DNA of 42,897 nt from Bacillus sp. SD075 (lineage in GTDB: Bacteria; Bacillota; Bacilli; Bacillales; DSM-1321): contig NZ_JADILK010000036.1 of the NCBI RefSeq assembly GCF_017355165.1, positions 1-42,897 of the forward strand. Reading direction: 5' to 3'. The notes beneath the pieces are model-generated. The model did not search any database. It was not told where the DNA came from and saw only the letters and a program-made list of their open reading frames with translations. Positions 1 through 9,200 of the stretch are shown here, in pieces. Position numbers and translations under genes: made by a program. The first letter of the stretch is position 1. Every line of letters begins with the position of its first letter.

Positions 1-471
1 GTTGTAACTTTGCAAAGCTAGGTTTACATCACCTTTGGCTTGCTTCATCACTTCTGCAAAATGTTTCACGCCTACCTGAATGGAATACTCCGGGTCGGTA
101 ATGGCACCGGGTGGGAGCCCGATTGATTCGGAAGATTGCATCACATCCAATTCACGTCCACCTGATTCCTGTTGGATCATGGCCAGGATAAGTCCGACAT
201 ATTCCCCAACCCCATTTTGTTCCGCATATTTCCGGATTAACGGCTCGTATCGTATGACTTCAGAAGACACCTGCGCTGTTCCCCCTGCTCCTTCACCGGA
301 CTTACCTGATTCAAGCTGGTTCTCACCGCCCAAGCTAATTGAAATGAACAAGGCAAATCCGAAGAGCGATGTAAGGAGGAGAAGGATGCCTGCAATGATC
401 CAAGAGAAAGGGTTTTTGAGAATGGCAATGGTTCCTGCGGCCTTTGCACCTTTCTTTAAAACGCCTTGCAT
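1..471 (-). CDS. CwlT-like peptidoglycan hydrolase of the conjugation operon (3' end outside window)
   Basis: Read on the minus strand, an open frame starts at ATG 471 (AAAGGAG seven bases upstream) and runs off the left edge, 157 codons so far. The N-terminus is basic (MQGVLKKGAKAAG), followed by one membrane segment at about residues 24-45, then a short Ser/Gly-rich linker and a lysozyme-like domain containing MIQQESGG (catalytic Glu in the ESGG motif) and an LxxGVKHF stretch. This is the bacteriophage/CwlT-type lytic domain seen in ICEBs1 CwlT and Tn916 Orf14; those proteins continue into an NlpC/P60 domain, which here would lie beyond the window. Role by family: opens the cell wall for the mating channel. 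It is the last visible gene of the transfer operon, 95 bases after the VirB6-like gene. The two-domain form is inferred, not seen. Confidence 0.88.
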   Translation of the reverse strand, partial: MQGVLKKGAKAAGTIAILKNPFSWIIAGILLLLTSLFGFALFISISLGGENQLESGKSGEGAGGTAQVSSEVIRYEPLIRKYAEQNGVGEYVGLILAMIQQESGGRELDVMQSSESIGLPPGAITDPEYSIQVGVKHFAEVMKQAKGDVNLALQSYN

Positions 472-515
472 AGGAACTCCTTTCTAAAAAGAGATTCTGA
501 CAAAACAATGAGTGT

Positions 516-533
516 GTATGTTCACAAACATAC
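516..533. other. Small inverted repeat between virB6-like and cwlT-like genes
   Basis: GTATGTT/AACATAC arms (7 bp, 4-base loop) lie in the 95-base gap between two genes of the transfer operon. No T-run follows on the minus strand, so it is more likely an mRNA processing or stability hairpin than a terminator. Confidence 0.35.
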
Positions 534-566
534 CTGTCATGATAACTACTCACTTCTCTCGAATTA

Positions 567-2621
567 TCATTTTCTATCCTTTTCGGTCTCCTTGGCTTTG
601 GGTTTACTGCCCTCCGAACGTTTGACGGATACGGAAGGTGATACTTTAGCTTTTCTAGCATCAATCTTCTTTTGGATTTCCCATTGCGTTAGGTGTTTGA
701 CTGGTTCTCTTGATGCTGCTGCTTCTTGTTTGCTTTCCATTTTTGTGGCCGGATTACGATGCGGGGAAGTTTGCTTTTCAGGCTCATGTAATCCCTCTGT
801 CCGTTGCCTGGGAGGCTTAGGTTGTTCTGGTTTTCTATTATTCTCTTGACTAGTTGAATTCGGCGGGTTCGCACCCGGCTTACGGGCTCCCGAAACCGTA
901 CGCTCAGAACTTTGTGAAAGGTGGCCACTGACTGGTCCTTTGCCTGTTGCTCCTTCATCCTTTTCACTTTTATAATCCTTTAAATCCACAATCGCAGCTC
1001 CCGCATTTCGTGAAGCTGATCGGTTGGCCATTCCTGTATTTAAACCCGTTGCTGTATTGATTGACCCTTTTCCGATTGCTTTTTTTCCTTGATTTCCCCC
1101 TACACCTGGTTTTTGAGGTGTATTCTCGCCAACCACTTTTCGATGTTCTGACCTTCCACTGTTTGCTACGGGTGGATGGGTAAAGGTCTTTCGGCCCGTG
1201 CCTTCTTTTCTCGACTGATATTCTTCTTGACGCTTTTTATTTTGGTGGCTTCTGTAAGCTTTGGCGACCATTCTTTTGGCTCCCTTGAATCCTGATTCCC
1301 CAGCATCCCCCATCTTATCAAGTGTATTGGTTGTTGCTCTCTCGACAACTTGCTGACCTTGAATCATACCACCAGAAGCAACCTCAAAGATTTCGGAACG
1401 GTATTTAAACAATCCCCAAATGGTCATGCAGATAAGAAAGACAACAAAGACATACCCTTCTACACCATTCGTCACTTTTACTGATTCGTAAAGCAAGGTG
1501 ACAAGTCCAGTAATGACGGCAATCAATAGGACTAATCCTGCTTTCATAAGTAAAACACCCACAAGCTTCTTCCCGTGATTCAAGGCCGTTTCACTATAAG
1601 AAGGGATAACTGATAGAACTAATGGAATGGCTGTGAATATGACTAATGCCAAGAACCATACTTGTAGTAAAAACTTAAAAATCCCTAATAACAGGATGGG
1701 AATGGAAAGTGCAATGGTTGAAAGGATCGTGACAATCAAGTATCCGAACCGTTCACCGCTAAAACTGGCAGACATTTGTTTGTTATCAAAGTTGGAAACC
1801 TCATCACTGACAATAATCTTTCTTTGCTCTTTGCCTTCTTCAGTATGAGGCTTGATTTCCAAAAGTTTATTTACCCGGTTTGGATCCTCGTTTATTACAT
1901 CAGATACTTTTGTTGAACCATAATTCAAGAGTAAATATGGACGCTTCACCATTAAGTTAAATAGTTGATTTTCCAACACCGCAATTCCTTCTTTGGAATC
2001 ATAGGCAGCGTTGCTGTCAAACTCATCGGAACTGACCAAAACGTTTGCAGAGCTTGCAATCCCTTCGAGCTCCGCCCCCCGATCATTCAGCCATTTAATG
2101 TTTCCCGTTGCATCTGAATAAAACCAAAAAGTAATAACCATGATAGACATGGCACCAAGGATTGATTTCATCGCATGGCCGACTTGTTGATTTACAAGGT
2201 AACGCCAGGCGGCTGTTCCTCCCACAAAAATGACGAACAAGGATAAAAACGTACCGGACATGATTTCATAGATTCGCTCACTCATGATTGCAGATTCATC
2301 AACAATGATCCCAATCAAATCAAAGGACATCAGCTGGTTAACCGAATATAAAGTAAAACTGGCAATGGTTTTATTAAATCCCCAAATTCCTTGATTAATG
2401 GCATGTAATGCATTATCGCCAGCTTCCGTGATACCGTCGCCAATATCTGCTTCCATCTGATAATGATAGAGAGGATATTCCTTACTTTCCAAAGTAACTC
2501 GGCCAACTGTTTCCTCTTTTTTCGGAATAGTTGGTGACACATTTTCTGCATTGGACGTCGTTGGCAAGAGAAGAAACAACAGCACTAAACAAAAGCCTAA
2601 GCCTTGTTTAAGGGTTTGCAT
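567..2621 (-). CDS. VirB6/ConG/TcpH-like conjugation channel membrane protein
   Basis: 684 residues. The first 25 residues form a classical signal peptide (MQTLKQG, a Leu-rich core, then SNAEN). Six or more hydrophobic segments follow between about residues 75 and 415, then a long (about 250 residues) hydrophilic, Lys/Gly/Ser/Pro-rich tail with little predicted structure. This architecture and the position after a VirB4 ATPase match ICEBs1 ConG, Tn916 Orf15 and pCW3 TcpH, the VirB6-like polytopic proteins that build the inner channel of Gram-positive type IV secretion systems. It starts 11 bases after the lipoprotein gene and is clearly co-transcribed. The tail is the least conserved part of the family. 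Assignment rests on architecture and order rather than on catalytic motifs. Confidence 0.85.
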   Translation of the reverse strand: MQTLKQGLGFCLVLLFLLLPTTSNAENVSPTIPKKEETVGRVTLESKEYPLYHYQMEADIGDGITEAGDNALHAINQGIWGFNKTIASFTLYSVNQLMSFDLIGIIVDESAIMSERIYEIMSGTFLSLFVIFVGGTAAWRYLVNQQVGHAMKSILGAMSIMVITFWFYSDATGNIKWLNDRGAELEGIASSANVLVSSDEFDSNAAYDSKEGIAVLENQLFNLMVKRPYLLLNYGSTKVSDVINEDPNRVNKLLEIKPHTEEGKEQRKIIVSDEVSNFDNKQMSASFSGERFGYLIVTILSTIALSIPILLLGIFKFLLQVWFLALVIFTAIPLVLSVIPSYSETALNHGKKLVGVLLMKAGLVLLIAVITGLVTLLYESVKVTNGVEGYVFVVFLICMTIWGLFKYRSEIFEVASGGMIQGQQVVERATTNTLDKMGDAGESGFKGAKRMVAKAYRSHQNKKRQEEYQSRKEGTGRKTFTHPPVANSGRSEHRKVVGENTPQKPGVGGNQGKKAIGKGSINTATGLNTGMANRSASRNAGAAIVDLKDYKSEKDEGATGKGPVSGHLSQSSERTVSGARKPGANPPNSTSQENNRKPEQPKPPRQRTEGLHEPEKQTSPHRNPATKMESKQEAAASREPVKHLTQWEIQKKIDARKAKVSPSVSVKRSEGSKPKAKETEKDRK

Positions 2622-2632
2622 CTAATCCCTCC

Positions 2633-3067
2633 TTATTTGCAGTTAATGCATGCTTCCCGTTCAAACTTCTCTGATATTTCTTCACGGTCGATATCCAACC
2701 CTTCGCTGGTATCAACTTTCCATTCATCATCTTTTTTACGAAGGACAATATTATCCTCTACTGAATTTTCACCATTCGGATTTTTAAAATCGGTAAAAAC
2801 ATAATATCGTTCTAAATCTTCATCGAAATAGATTTCATAGCGAATATCTTCATACTTTATTCCGGACTCTTTTTGTTTTGTAGTTTTATGAATTTCATAA
2901 GAGCCTTCCTCATAAAGCAACTCTTGTTCACGATCATAATCCCGATCAAAATTTGCTTTTTCCCACTCGTAAGCTAGTTTCGAAATATCTTCAGAAGTTG
3001 CTGCGCTTTGATTACAACCGGTTAAAAGTGACATCAAAGCAATAAAAGAGATGAATATTCTTTTCAC
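2633..3067 (-). CDS. Small lipoprotein of the conjugation operon, function unknown
   Basis: 144 residues with a type II signal peptide: MKR, a hydrophobic stretch, and the lipobox LLTGC (Cys at residue 18), so it should be lipid-anchored outside the membrane. The mature part is acidic with many Glu/Asp/Tyr, and a beta-rich segment ending in DDEWKVD resembles small NTF2-like or DUF4878-type lipoproteins; that likeness is weak. Its start codon overlaps the virB4-like stop by four bases (ATGA), so it is translationally coupled. It sits between the VirB4-like and VirB6-like genes, where the ICEBs1 and pCW3 operons, as I recall them, have no equivalent. Two Cys near the C-terminus (CINC) could form a disulfide. 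A surface-exclusion or channel accessory role is only inference. Confidence 0.75.
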   Translation of the reverse strand: MKRIFISFIALMSLLTGCNQSAATSEDISKLAYEWEKANFDRDYDREQELLYEEGSYEIHKTTKQKESGIKYEDIRYEIYFDEDLERYYVFTDFKNPNGENSVEDNIVLRKKDDEWKVDTSEGLDIDREEISEKFEREACINCK

Positions 3068-5514
3068 ATGAACGCCTCCTCGGTCTCTGCTCTTCCACGA
3101 TCACTTTCTTTTGTATTGAAGGCGCTGATCCACTCATCAAACAAGATATCCGTCTGAATCTTGGCCGTTCGCCCGTACATATCCTCAATAATGCATTGGC
3201 CTTCCGAAAGGTTTTTCAACATATCCCGGTTCGCCTTGTTATCTTCCATCCCGAGGAATTCAATGATGTTTCCAGCTTCTTCAGTTGTTTTCGCTTTAAA
3301 AGCAAACTTCGTGCCAATATTCTCTTTGATTTGCGGCTTATTGTATTCATACGTGGACTGTGTGACGATATAAACGGCAGAACGTAAGGAACGTCCTGTA
3401 CGAAGCAATTCATTGATTAGGCGATCCCCAGCACCCGTATTCATGAGCATCCATGCTTCCTCAAACACCGTCATCTTGACGACCGAATCATCGCGCGCGA
3501 ATTTCGTTGCGAACTTGGCCAGTGGCTGCATGAGGGCAACGGCAATGTGTTCATCCCTCGTGGCCGCCCTTTCGCCTTCGTCCGGAAGATTTAAGTTTTG
3601 AATCTGCAGGATATTCACTTGTTCATCAAGGCTGATTCCGACAACATCCCCTTCTGAAAACATCAGTTTTGCAACCCCGTTTGTTCCAATCTCATAAAGT
3701 AGATCTCCCACATTTTTAATGTCTTGATCCTCGGCTGCCTGCAAATAACGTACGACTTTCAGAAGGCCAGGCTTCTCTTCCTGTTGAAGGACATGACGAA
3801 CCCCTTTATAAATGGCCGTTTTCACATTCCTTTCATTCGATTGAAGCTCCGATAAGTATTCAAGCACGCTAACGGCTGCATCCTGCGCCTCTTCCCCTTC
3901 AAGGAAGGTAAGTGGATCTAGCTTTCCAGCATCCTTCTTCTCGCTTGATAGAGTGATATAGTTGAAACTCTCAATTAATTCTTGAAAGAAGGGGGCGGTA
4001 CGCTTCATTTCAGGCGTGAGGGCTTGCTTGAATTTCTTTTCCACCTCGTCCTTCGGGTCCGTCATCAGGACTTTCGCTCCGAAAAAGACGGCATTTAATA
4101 AAATATCTTTTAGTAGATATGATTTCCCCATCCCTGTCGGTCCCGAGATGGTCACATGCGGGGAGGAATACTTGGATCCCTTTAAGCCCAAGTGGGCTAG
4201 GAACGGATGGTAAAAGACGAGAGAGGGAGAGCTTTCCATACTTTCCCCATCATGCGATAAATTCTTACCGAGATAGAATCCCACGGTATTTCCGATTTTT
4301 CGTGTAAGGGAGAAAAGGGATTCGGCAAAGGATTCAGGCGTAAGGATTTGCTCCCAATCCCCTGCTATAATTTTGGCTGCTGGTAACGATTGATGGAATA
4401 AAAGGAGTTGGTCGGCAAGTGGCTGCACAAGTTCAATTTGCTGATCCTTAAAATCTGATTTGAGCCTTCTAGCTCGTTTTCGGACTTCTTCTTTGGTTGG
4501 ACCATATACAACAAAATGGATGTGCGTTCTAAGAAGTGGTTTTCCTTGGTTTTTAATTTCATTTTCAAGTTCATGCAGGAGCTCACGTCCTGTATTGATT
4601 AAACTGTCGTCATCCTCATTCGCTTCAATCAATTGAGCGTCCTGATCGCGAAATCTCTTTTTGATGGTATTGGTTTGGTTCTCATCCTCTTTTTTTCTTT
4701 TGTAAATGGTCCGCATATTGACTTCTACCGGAAAATGATAGGATTGAAAAAAGTAAGCCCACTCCTTATGGCTTAGATCAACCGGAAATTCTGAAACTGG
4801 AAGGAAAGCACACCATGATTCATCATCCAGTTGACTAATATGGAGATACCCGGCTTTCCCTGGATCGAGAATGCCTTCTGTCAGGCTGTAGACACTGCCG
4901 TCACCGTCAGGCTGTTTCTGACCCCTTACGAACTGGTGACGGATGATATAGCGTAATTCCTTTTCTTTCACCCTGAAAGCTCCTAGATAATGATTTAAGG
5001 TCGTAAAAGCATCTTCCTCGGATTCCTCGAACATACTGGCTGTAAGGTCGTCCACCTCATGCCCTCCAAAACCGGCAAGTTTTTGCAAATAACGGTTCAT
5101 GCTTTTAAAGGAAGAAGTAAAGGTGCTGATGATCGTTTCATCCAGCTCCCTTTTCTTTAACTTCACGCCTACAAAAAATTTGTACTCGACGATATGTTTA
5201 GCTTCTTCACGTAAGATTTCCTTTGCCCGTTCCGCATAATATTTTCCTGTTTCGGCATATTTGCCTTCATATTGTTGTTGCAGGTTGTCCATACGCTTAT
5301 CAATATCAACGGGTATCGGCACGATTTTATAGTCAATTTCCTCGAAGGCCGCCAATTGCCAAGCGAGCCTTTGAAGACGGTTCACCAGATTATTTTCAGC
5401 CTCATGCTCATTCACGCCTACCGTATTTTCATGGAGTCGATAGTAAGACCAAGCCTCCATCTCATGCGTATAGATCACATTGTCTTTATAAGATTGAATC
5501 GGAAATTGGATCAC
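3064..5514 (-). CDS. VirB4-family conjugation ATPase (ConE/TcpF-like)
   Basis: 816 residues, the usual length for Gram-positive VirB4 proteins. The GTG start at 5514 has AAGGGGG upstream at good spacing. Walker A is GPTGMGKS at about residues 459-466; Walker B is MTVFEEAW at about 677-684, followed by the family signature ELLRTGRSLRSA and a VTQS motif. The N-terminal half is the VirB4/TraC-type membrane-associated domain. Energises assembly of, or transport through, the mating channel at the inner face of the membrane (ICEBs1 ConE, pCW3 TcpF). It lies 12 bases after the TcpE-like gene and overlaps the lipoprotein gene at its end. All nucleotide-binding motifs are intact. Confidence 0.95.
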   Translation of the reverse strand: MIQFPIQSYKDNVIYTHEMEAWSYYRLHENTVGVNEHEAENNLVNRLQRLAWQLAAFEEIDYKIVPIPVDIDKRMDNLQQQYEGKYAETGKYYAERAKEILREEAKHIVEYKFFVGVKLKKRELDETIISTFTSSFKSMNRYLQKLAGFGGHEVDDLTASMFEESEEDAFTTLNHYLGAFRVKEKELRYIIRHQFVRGQKQPDGDGSVYSLTEGILDPGKAGYLHISQLDDESWCAFLPVSEFPVDLSHKEWAYFFQSYHFPVEVNMRTIYKRKKEDENQTNTIKKRFRDQDAQLIEANEDDDSLINTGRELLHELENEIKNQGKPLLRTHIHFVVYGPTKEEVRKRARRLKSDFKDQQIELVQPLADQLLLFHQSLPAAKIIAGDWEQILTPESFAESLFSLTRKIGNTVGFYLGKNLSHDGESMESSPSLVFYHPFLAHLGLKGSKYSSPHVTISGPTGMGKSYLLKDILLNAVFFGAKVLMTDPKDEVEKKFKQALTPEMKRTAPFFQELIESFNYITLSSEKKDAGKLDPLTFLEGEEAQDAAVSVLEYLSELQSNERNVKTAIYKGVRHVLQQEEKPGLLKVVRYLQAAEDQDIKNVGDLLYEIGTNGVAKLMFSEGDVVGISLDEQVNILQIQNLNLPDEGERAATRDEHIAVALMQPLAKFATKFARDDSVVKMTVFEEAWMLMNTGAGDRLINELLRTGRSLRSAVYIVTQSTYEYNKPQIKENIGTKFAFKAKTTEEAGNIIEFLGMEDNKANRDMLKNLSEGQCIIEDMYGRTAKIQTDILFDEWISAFNTKESDRGRAETEEAFM

Positions 5515-5526
5515 GGGATCACCCCC

Positions 5527-5916
5527 TTATTGGAATCGCTCGTATGACTGTGCTTTCTTCACCTGTGGTTGGTAAACGGGTTTATGGCTGCTGTAACTAA
5601 ATCGTTTAGTATACAAATATCGGAAGTACCCAATAAAGAAACGATCAAGCCGTTTACCATCCAATTTGCTTCGACAGATCGCGCCTGCGATCGTCCAAGG
5701 CAACACGGCATAAAAAGCCAGCTGCAACGTCGTTGGAAGGACTTGGTTGATGCTCCCTCTGAAAAGAAAGAAGACACTGAAAAGCACGAGGGCCACCATG
5801 ATTTGCCTAATCTCAATCCCTTTGGAAAAGACGAGGGATTTTTCATTTTTTCCAATTTTCCAAATTTTCAAGGGGTATTTAAAGAATTTCCTGTAGCTAT
5901 AAGCAGCTGACCTCAT
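5527..5916 (-). CDS. TcpE/ConD-family conjugal transfer membrane protein
   Basis: I place the start at ATG 5916 (MRSAAYSYRKFF) rather than at an ATG 30 bases upstream: GGAGGG sits six bases before it and the ATG overlaps the preceding stop as ATGA. The 129-residue product has a basic N-terminus, two closely spaced membrane segments at about residues 45-90 and a basic C-terminal tail with RFFIGYFRYL. This matches the TcpE family (ICEBs1 ConD, Tn916 Orf17), small channel-associated proteins placed directly before VirB4. Function by family: scaffold component needed for efficient transfer. Confidence 0.85.
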   Translation of the reverse strand: MRSAAYSYRKFFKYPLKIWKIGKNEKSLVFSKGIEIRQIMVALVLFSVFFLFRGSINQVLPTTLQLAFYAVLPWTIAGAICRSKLDGKRLDRFFIGYFRYLYTKRFSYSSHKPVYQPQVKKAQSYERFQ

Positions 5917-6143
5917 GAAAGCCCTCCACTTTTCACTTGATTCCAAATGGCATTGGCCATGCTTTCGAATTCACCCGGATTGGAGACAATCACATAGCAA
6001 ACGACTGCAAAGATGAAGCTAGAGAAGAACATGCCCCAACGTTGGGATATGAAAGCTCGAACAATCATGACAACCATAACAATGAACAAGACCGCCGCGA
6101 CCTGGGACGACACGTAATCTGTAAGACCTGTAATATCTGGCAT
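5913..6143 (-). CDS. TcpD/ConC-like small membrane protein
   Basis: 76 residues from ATG 6143 (MPDITGLT). An ATG nine bases upstream at 6152 directly abuts the AGGAGG site, so 6143, with nine-base spacing, is the better start. Two hydrophobic helices (about residues 15-32 and 38-56) are joined by a short basic loop, with a short hydrophilic tail. Size, topology and position between the TcpC-like and TcpE-like genes match pCW3 TcpD and ICEBs1 ConC. The longer reading from 6152 would overlap the upstream stop. Sequence similarity within this family is too low for a motif-based call. Confidence 0.75.
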   Translation of the reverse strand: MPDITGLTDYVSSQVAAVLFIVMVVMIVRAFISQRWGMFFSSFIFAVVCYVIVSNPGEFESMANAIWNQVKSGGLS

Positions 6144-6148
6144 GAAAA

Positions 6149-7228
6149 TCATCCTCCTTTAGTGTGTTTTAATTCATGAACATAAAATTTATTATTTTGC
6201 TTGCTCACAACAAGGGTAAACGGGTGTTTCGATTGTAGCCCCGTATTCGCCTCTTGTAAGAGGACCAGCGTCTTCACGATGTATTGCCCTTTTCTCTCCC
6301 CGTCATAGACCACAAAGCCTTCCAGGCCCTTATACTCGTATAGGTCTTTAAGAGATTCGGGGGTTTCCATGAGATACGACATTTCCTCAGTTGAATTCGT
6401 CGTATAAGAAGTGAAAAATTGTGTCGCGAACTGCTGAAGTTCACTCTCTACCTTAGTATTCTTGTCTGCCTGGTCGGTTTTATCAGCAATGGCCGTCATT
6501 CGAGTATCATTCGGAAGAGCTTGATAGTACGGCTGTTCCATTACGTTAAAAAAATTCCCGTCTGTGCCAAGCCGAACGACAATCATTTGCTGTTTCTTTC
6601 CTAGCGATTCATCTTTCCTAGTGGTCTTTTCTTCTTTCACGACCTCTACTTTGCCGTTTTTGTTTTTCTTCTTCACTTCCATCTGTTCTTTTTTCTCGAC
6701 GATCTTGAAAAGTTCATATTCTATACGATACACATAACTGGCCGCTGCTTCCGAAATATCTTTCACATCATATAAACTAGCACTCTTCAAAACTCGTTTC
6801 CCTTTAAACTCCGAAAGGTTTTCCAACTGTCCAACTTCTAACCCTTCTGCAAGAAAGCTTTGGAGTGCTTTGGATCGTTCTTCTCGCTGCTTTTCGTCAT
6901 CGGGTACGTTGATATAAGTATCAATAAACTGTCTGGAATAATCTTCACCAGCCGGTGAATTGGCGAAACCCACTTCATTCAGGCTCGCGATTTGCGCCGC
7001 GGCTTTATCTTGGTATCCATTAACCTTCTCGTTCAGGAAGCCTGTCCGGGACCATGATAGAAAGGTCAAAAAGATCACCCCTAAAAGTACAATCCAAAAT
7101 ATAAAGCTAAAGGTCATTCGTCCATTAAATCGCGACGACTTGAGTCGCCTATCATCTTTCATCACTTTCTTGCGCCCTCGGTCTGCATTGTTCTTCACCC
7201 CATGCTTGAGCGTATCAAGAAGCTTCAT
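6149..7228 (-). CDS. TcpC/ConB-like, VirB8-fold conjugal transfer protein
   Basis: 359 residues. A strongly basic cytoplasmic N-terminus (about 35 residues) precedes one membrane helix at about residues 40-60, followed by a large external region. TcpC and ConB family members carry two NTF2-like (VirB8-type) domains outside the membrane, and the length and layout fit. A Lys/Glu-rich insertion (EVKKKNKNGKVEVVKEEK) near residue 185 may be a linker. The gene starts inside the 3' end of the coupling-protein gene (14-base overlap), showing tight translational coupling. Role: links the cytoplasmic ATPases to the wall-spanning part of the channel. Confidence 0.85.
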   Translation of the reverse strand: MKLLDTLKHGVKNNADRGRKKVMKDDRRLKSSRFNGRMTFSFIFWIVLLGVIFLTFLSWSRTGFLNEKVNGYQDKAAAQIASLNEVGFANSPAGEDYSRQFIDTYINVPDDEKQREERSKALQSFLAEGLEVGQLENLSEFKGKRVLKSASLYDVKDISEAAASYVYRIEYELFKIVEKKEQMEVKKKNKNGKVEVVKEEKTTRKDESLGKKQQMIVVRLGTDGNFFNVMEQPYYQALPNDTRMTAIADKTDQADKNTKVESELQQFATQFFTSYTTNSTEEMSYLMETPESLKDLYEYKGLEGFVVYDGERKGQYIVKTLVLLQEANTGLQSKHPFTLVVSKQNNKFYVHELKHTKGG

Positions 7229-9200
7229 TTGGTGGAATCCCCCCTAATTCTAGTGCATTTCGAACATAGACTCGTCGGAAATAGGTATCACCCATATTTT
7301 CTTCTACCATTTTACGATTGATGAAAATTTCACCGATTTGCAAATTCTTGATCTCGCTCGGATTCGCCTTGAACCGTTCTACATCCCGAACCGTCCCCAT
7401 GGTTGCTTCATAACGGATCCGGGGATATTTTTTTTCAATCTGCTGCGTGATTTCCTGGTCAGAATACGTACCAAAAACTTGGGCGATCCGTTCGGCGTCT
7501 TTGGAGGAATTGACACGGCCTGTTGCGATAATATTGCAGTTTGAAATGATTTGCTCCGTCATGATTGGGTCAATGGCATCAATATCAGACAACGTTTGGG
7601 TAGAGATAATGCATTCAAAGCCAGCAGAACGTGATTTATTGACGATATCAACGATCCTGCGGTCACCATAGGCAGAAAACTCATCATACACTCCAAAAAT
7701 CGATTTACGCCCTTGGGCTTGTCTATAAGCTACCAAACTATTTACATCCAAAATGATCATTTTTCCAATCTTTTTAATGTATTCGGCATATCGGCTTCCG
7801 GAAATGCTGAAAATGACGACTTCGTTATGATCGGTAATTTTTTGAAGATCAATTCCGTTCTCCCTTTCTACAAATAAATGACCAAGATCGGATTCTAGGA
7901 GCTCACCCAGTTGCATTTTCAATCGTGTCAGGCATCCCTCCACAATTTCTTCCGGAAATTCGTCATCTAACACCTTTTTTATACGCTGCATGCCCTCTTC
8001 AAGCTTTGTGACGTATCGCTTCCGCTTTTCTATCACCATCTTTTTGACCGTTTCTTTCTTTGGTTCTGCATTGGCTATAAAACCGCTTAAATCGTCATCC
8101 GTTGTAGAAGGCGCCTGCCTTTCGACGATGACTTCTTCCTCTACTTCAACCTCGAACTCTTCCTCGATTTCTACTTGACTGCTATGTTCCCTGAAAAATT
8201 CGCTCATGTATTTATAATTGGTTAATTTCGCAATCGTCTTGATGTCTCTTGGAACCCCTGCCTCATCAATCAACTTGACCACCAATTGCAAATAACGGGA
8301 AGCAATATCGGTATAGTAAGCCCCATCCCCTTCATTCGAAAAGCTAAAAAGCGACATGAGCTTATCCCGTGTTTCAGTTGGGGTACCATTCTTGATTGGA
8401 TTGTACGAGAGATCGTCCATTTCGGAAAATAAATACACCTTCCTGCCATAGGCTTCGCACAAGGCCTTAAATTCCAGCATCGACTTCCTTTCGCCCTTCC
8501 CATCCATGAAAATTACCGGTTTTTCCTGTTGCAAAGCTGCTTCCATTAGGGAGGCAATCAACGTAGTCTTTCCAGTACCGGTTCCTCCTGTTGCTAGCAT
8601 GTGATAATTGAGCTCTTTTGACTGAAGCGTTACACGCTCTTTAAAATCGGAGTACCCGACAAACACTTCTTTGGACGGTTTATGTCGATACTGTTTCTGC
8701 TTCCTATTCAAAAACTTCACTCGTTTTTTGCGGAAAGCCTTATATTTCTGCTCTTCTTTTTGCTTCTTCACCTCACCAGATTTGGTGGTCACTCGCTTTT
8801 TCCAAAAGTATTTGGCGAAGATAAAAAATCCAAAGGAGAATAGAAAGGCTAAACCGAGTAAAACAAGATAGGAAGTACTGGTCACGGCAATGGTATCCCC
8901 CTGATTGAGGAATCTTTCCAAAGTATCTGACATATAAGGAATGTTCATGCCTGAAATCAATCCAAAATAACTGAGGAGTCGCCCTGTTTGAAATTGCCAA
9001 AACAAAAGGATGACCCCGGCTGCAAGGATAACGTAGGAGATCCAATCCCGCTTAAAGAGGGTAAGGATCGCAAAAATCAGCATTCCAAGCATGGCCGGAA
9101 GAAAAAACAAGACTCCAATTATGCCGATTAATCCATAAATCACTAGATCGCCAACGATCTGATCGGTTTCAGTCTGCTTCGACTCTCCCTGGCTTTCCAT
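7215..9200 (-). CDS. VirD4/TraG-type conjugative coupling ATPase
   Basis: About 661 residues from ATG 9200 (MESQGESKQ). An in-frame upstream start at 9281 would lie deep inside the previous gene, so 9200, with a 32-base overlap, is preferred although its ribosome site is weak. Four hydrophobic segments lie in the first 150 residues. Walker A is GGTGTGKTT at about residues 203-211, then IFMDGKGE; Walker B/DExx is VYDEFSAYG at about 503, followed by SRSAGFECIISTQT, typical of the TraD/VirD4 motor domain. An acidic insertion rich in Glu and Val (EVEIEEEFEVEVEEE-like, about residue 350) is unusual. Role: docks the relaxase-DNA complex and pumps DNA into the channel. Confidence 0.92.
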   Translation of the reverse strand: MESQGESKQTETDQIVGDLVIYGLIGIIGVLFFLPAMLGMLIFAILTLFKRDWISYVILAAGVILLFWQFQTGRLLSYFGLISGMNIPYMSDTLERFLNQGDTIAVTSTSYLVLLGLAFLFSFGFFIFAKYFWKKRVTTKSGEVKKQKEEQKYKAFRKKRVKFLNRKQKQYRHKPSKEVFVGYSDFKERVTLQSKELNYHMLATGGTGTGKTTLIASLMEAALQQEKPVIFMDGKGERKSMLEFKALCEAYGRKVYLFSEMDDLSYNPIKNGTPTETRDKLMSLFSFSNEGDGAYYTDIASRYLQLVVKLIDEAGVPRDIKTIAKLTNYKYMSEFFREHSSQVEIEEEFEVEVEEEVIVERQAPSTTDDDLSGFIANAEPKKETVKKMVIEKRKRYVTKLEEGMQRIKKVLDDEFPEEIVEGCLTRLKMQLGELLESDLGHLFVERENGIDLQKITDHNEVVIFSISGSRYAEYIKKIGKMIILDVNSLVAYRQAQGRKSIFGVYDEFSAYGDRRIVDIVNKSRSAGFECIISTQTLSDIDAIDPIMTEQIISNCNIIATGRVNSSKDAERIAQVFGTYSDQEITQQIEKKYPRIRYEATMGTVRDVERFKANPSEIKNLQIGEIFINRKMVEENMGDTYFRRVYVRNALELGGIPPNEAS

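Noticed and set aside
80..487. Plus-strand ORF of 135 codons
   Set aside because: Antisense to the CwlT-like gene, whose minus-strand frame has a good ribosome site, a membrane segment and a lytic-domain motif.
5223..5910. Three plus-strand ORFs (91-125 codons)
   Set aside because: They lie opposite the virB4-like and tcpE-like genes and show no domain; products of the same codon bias on the opposite strand.
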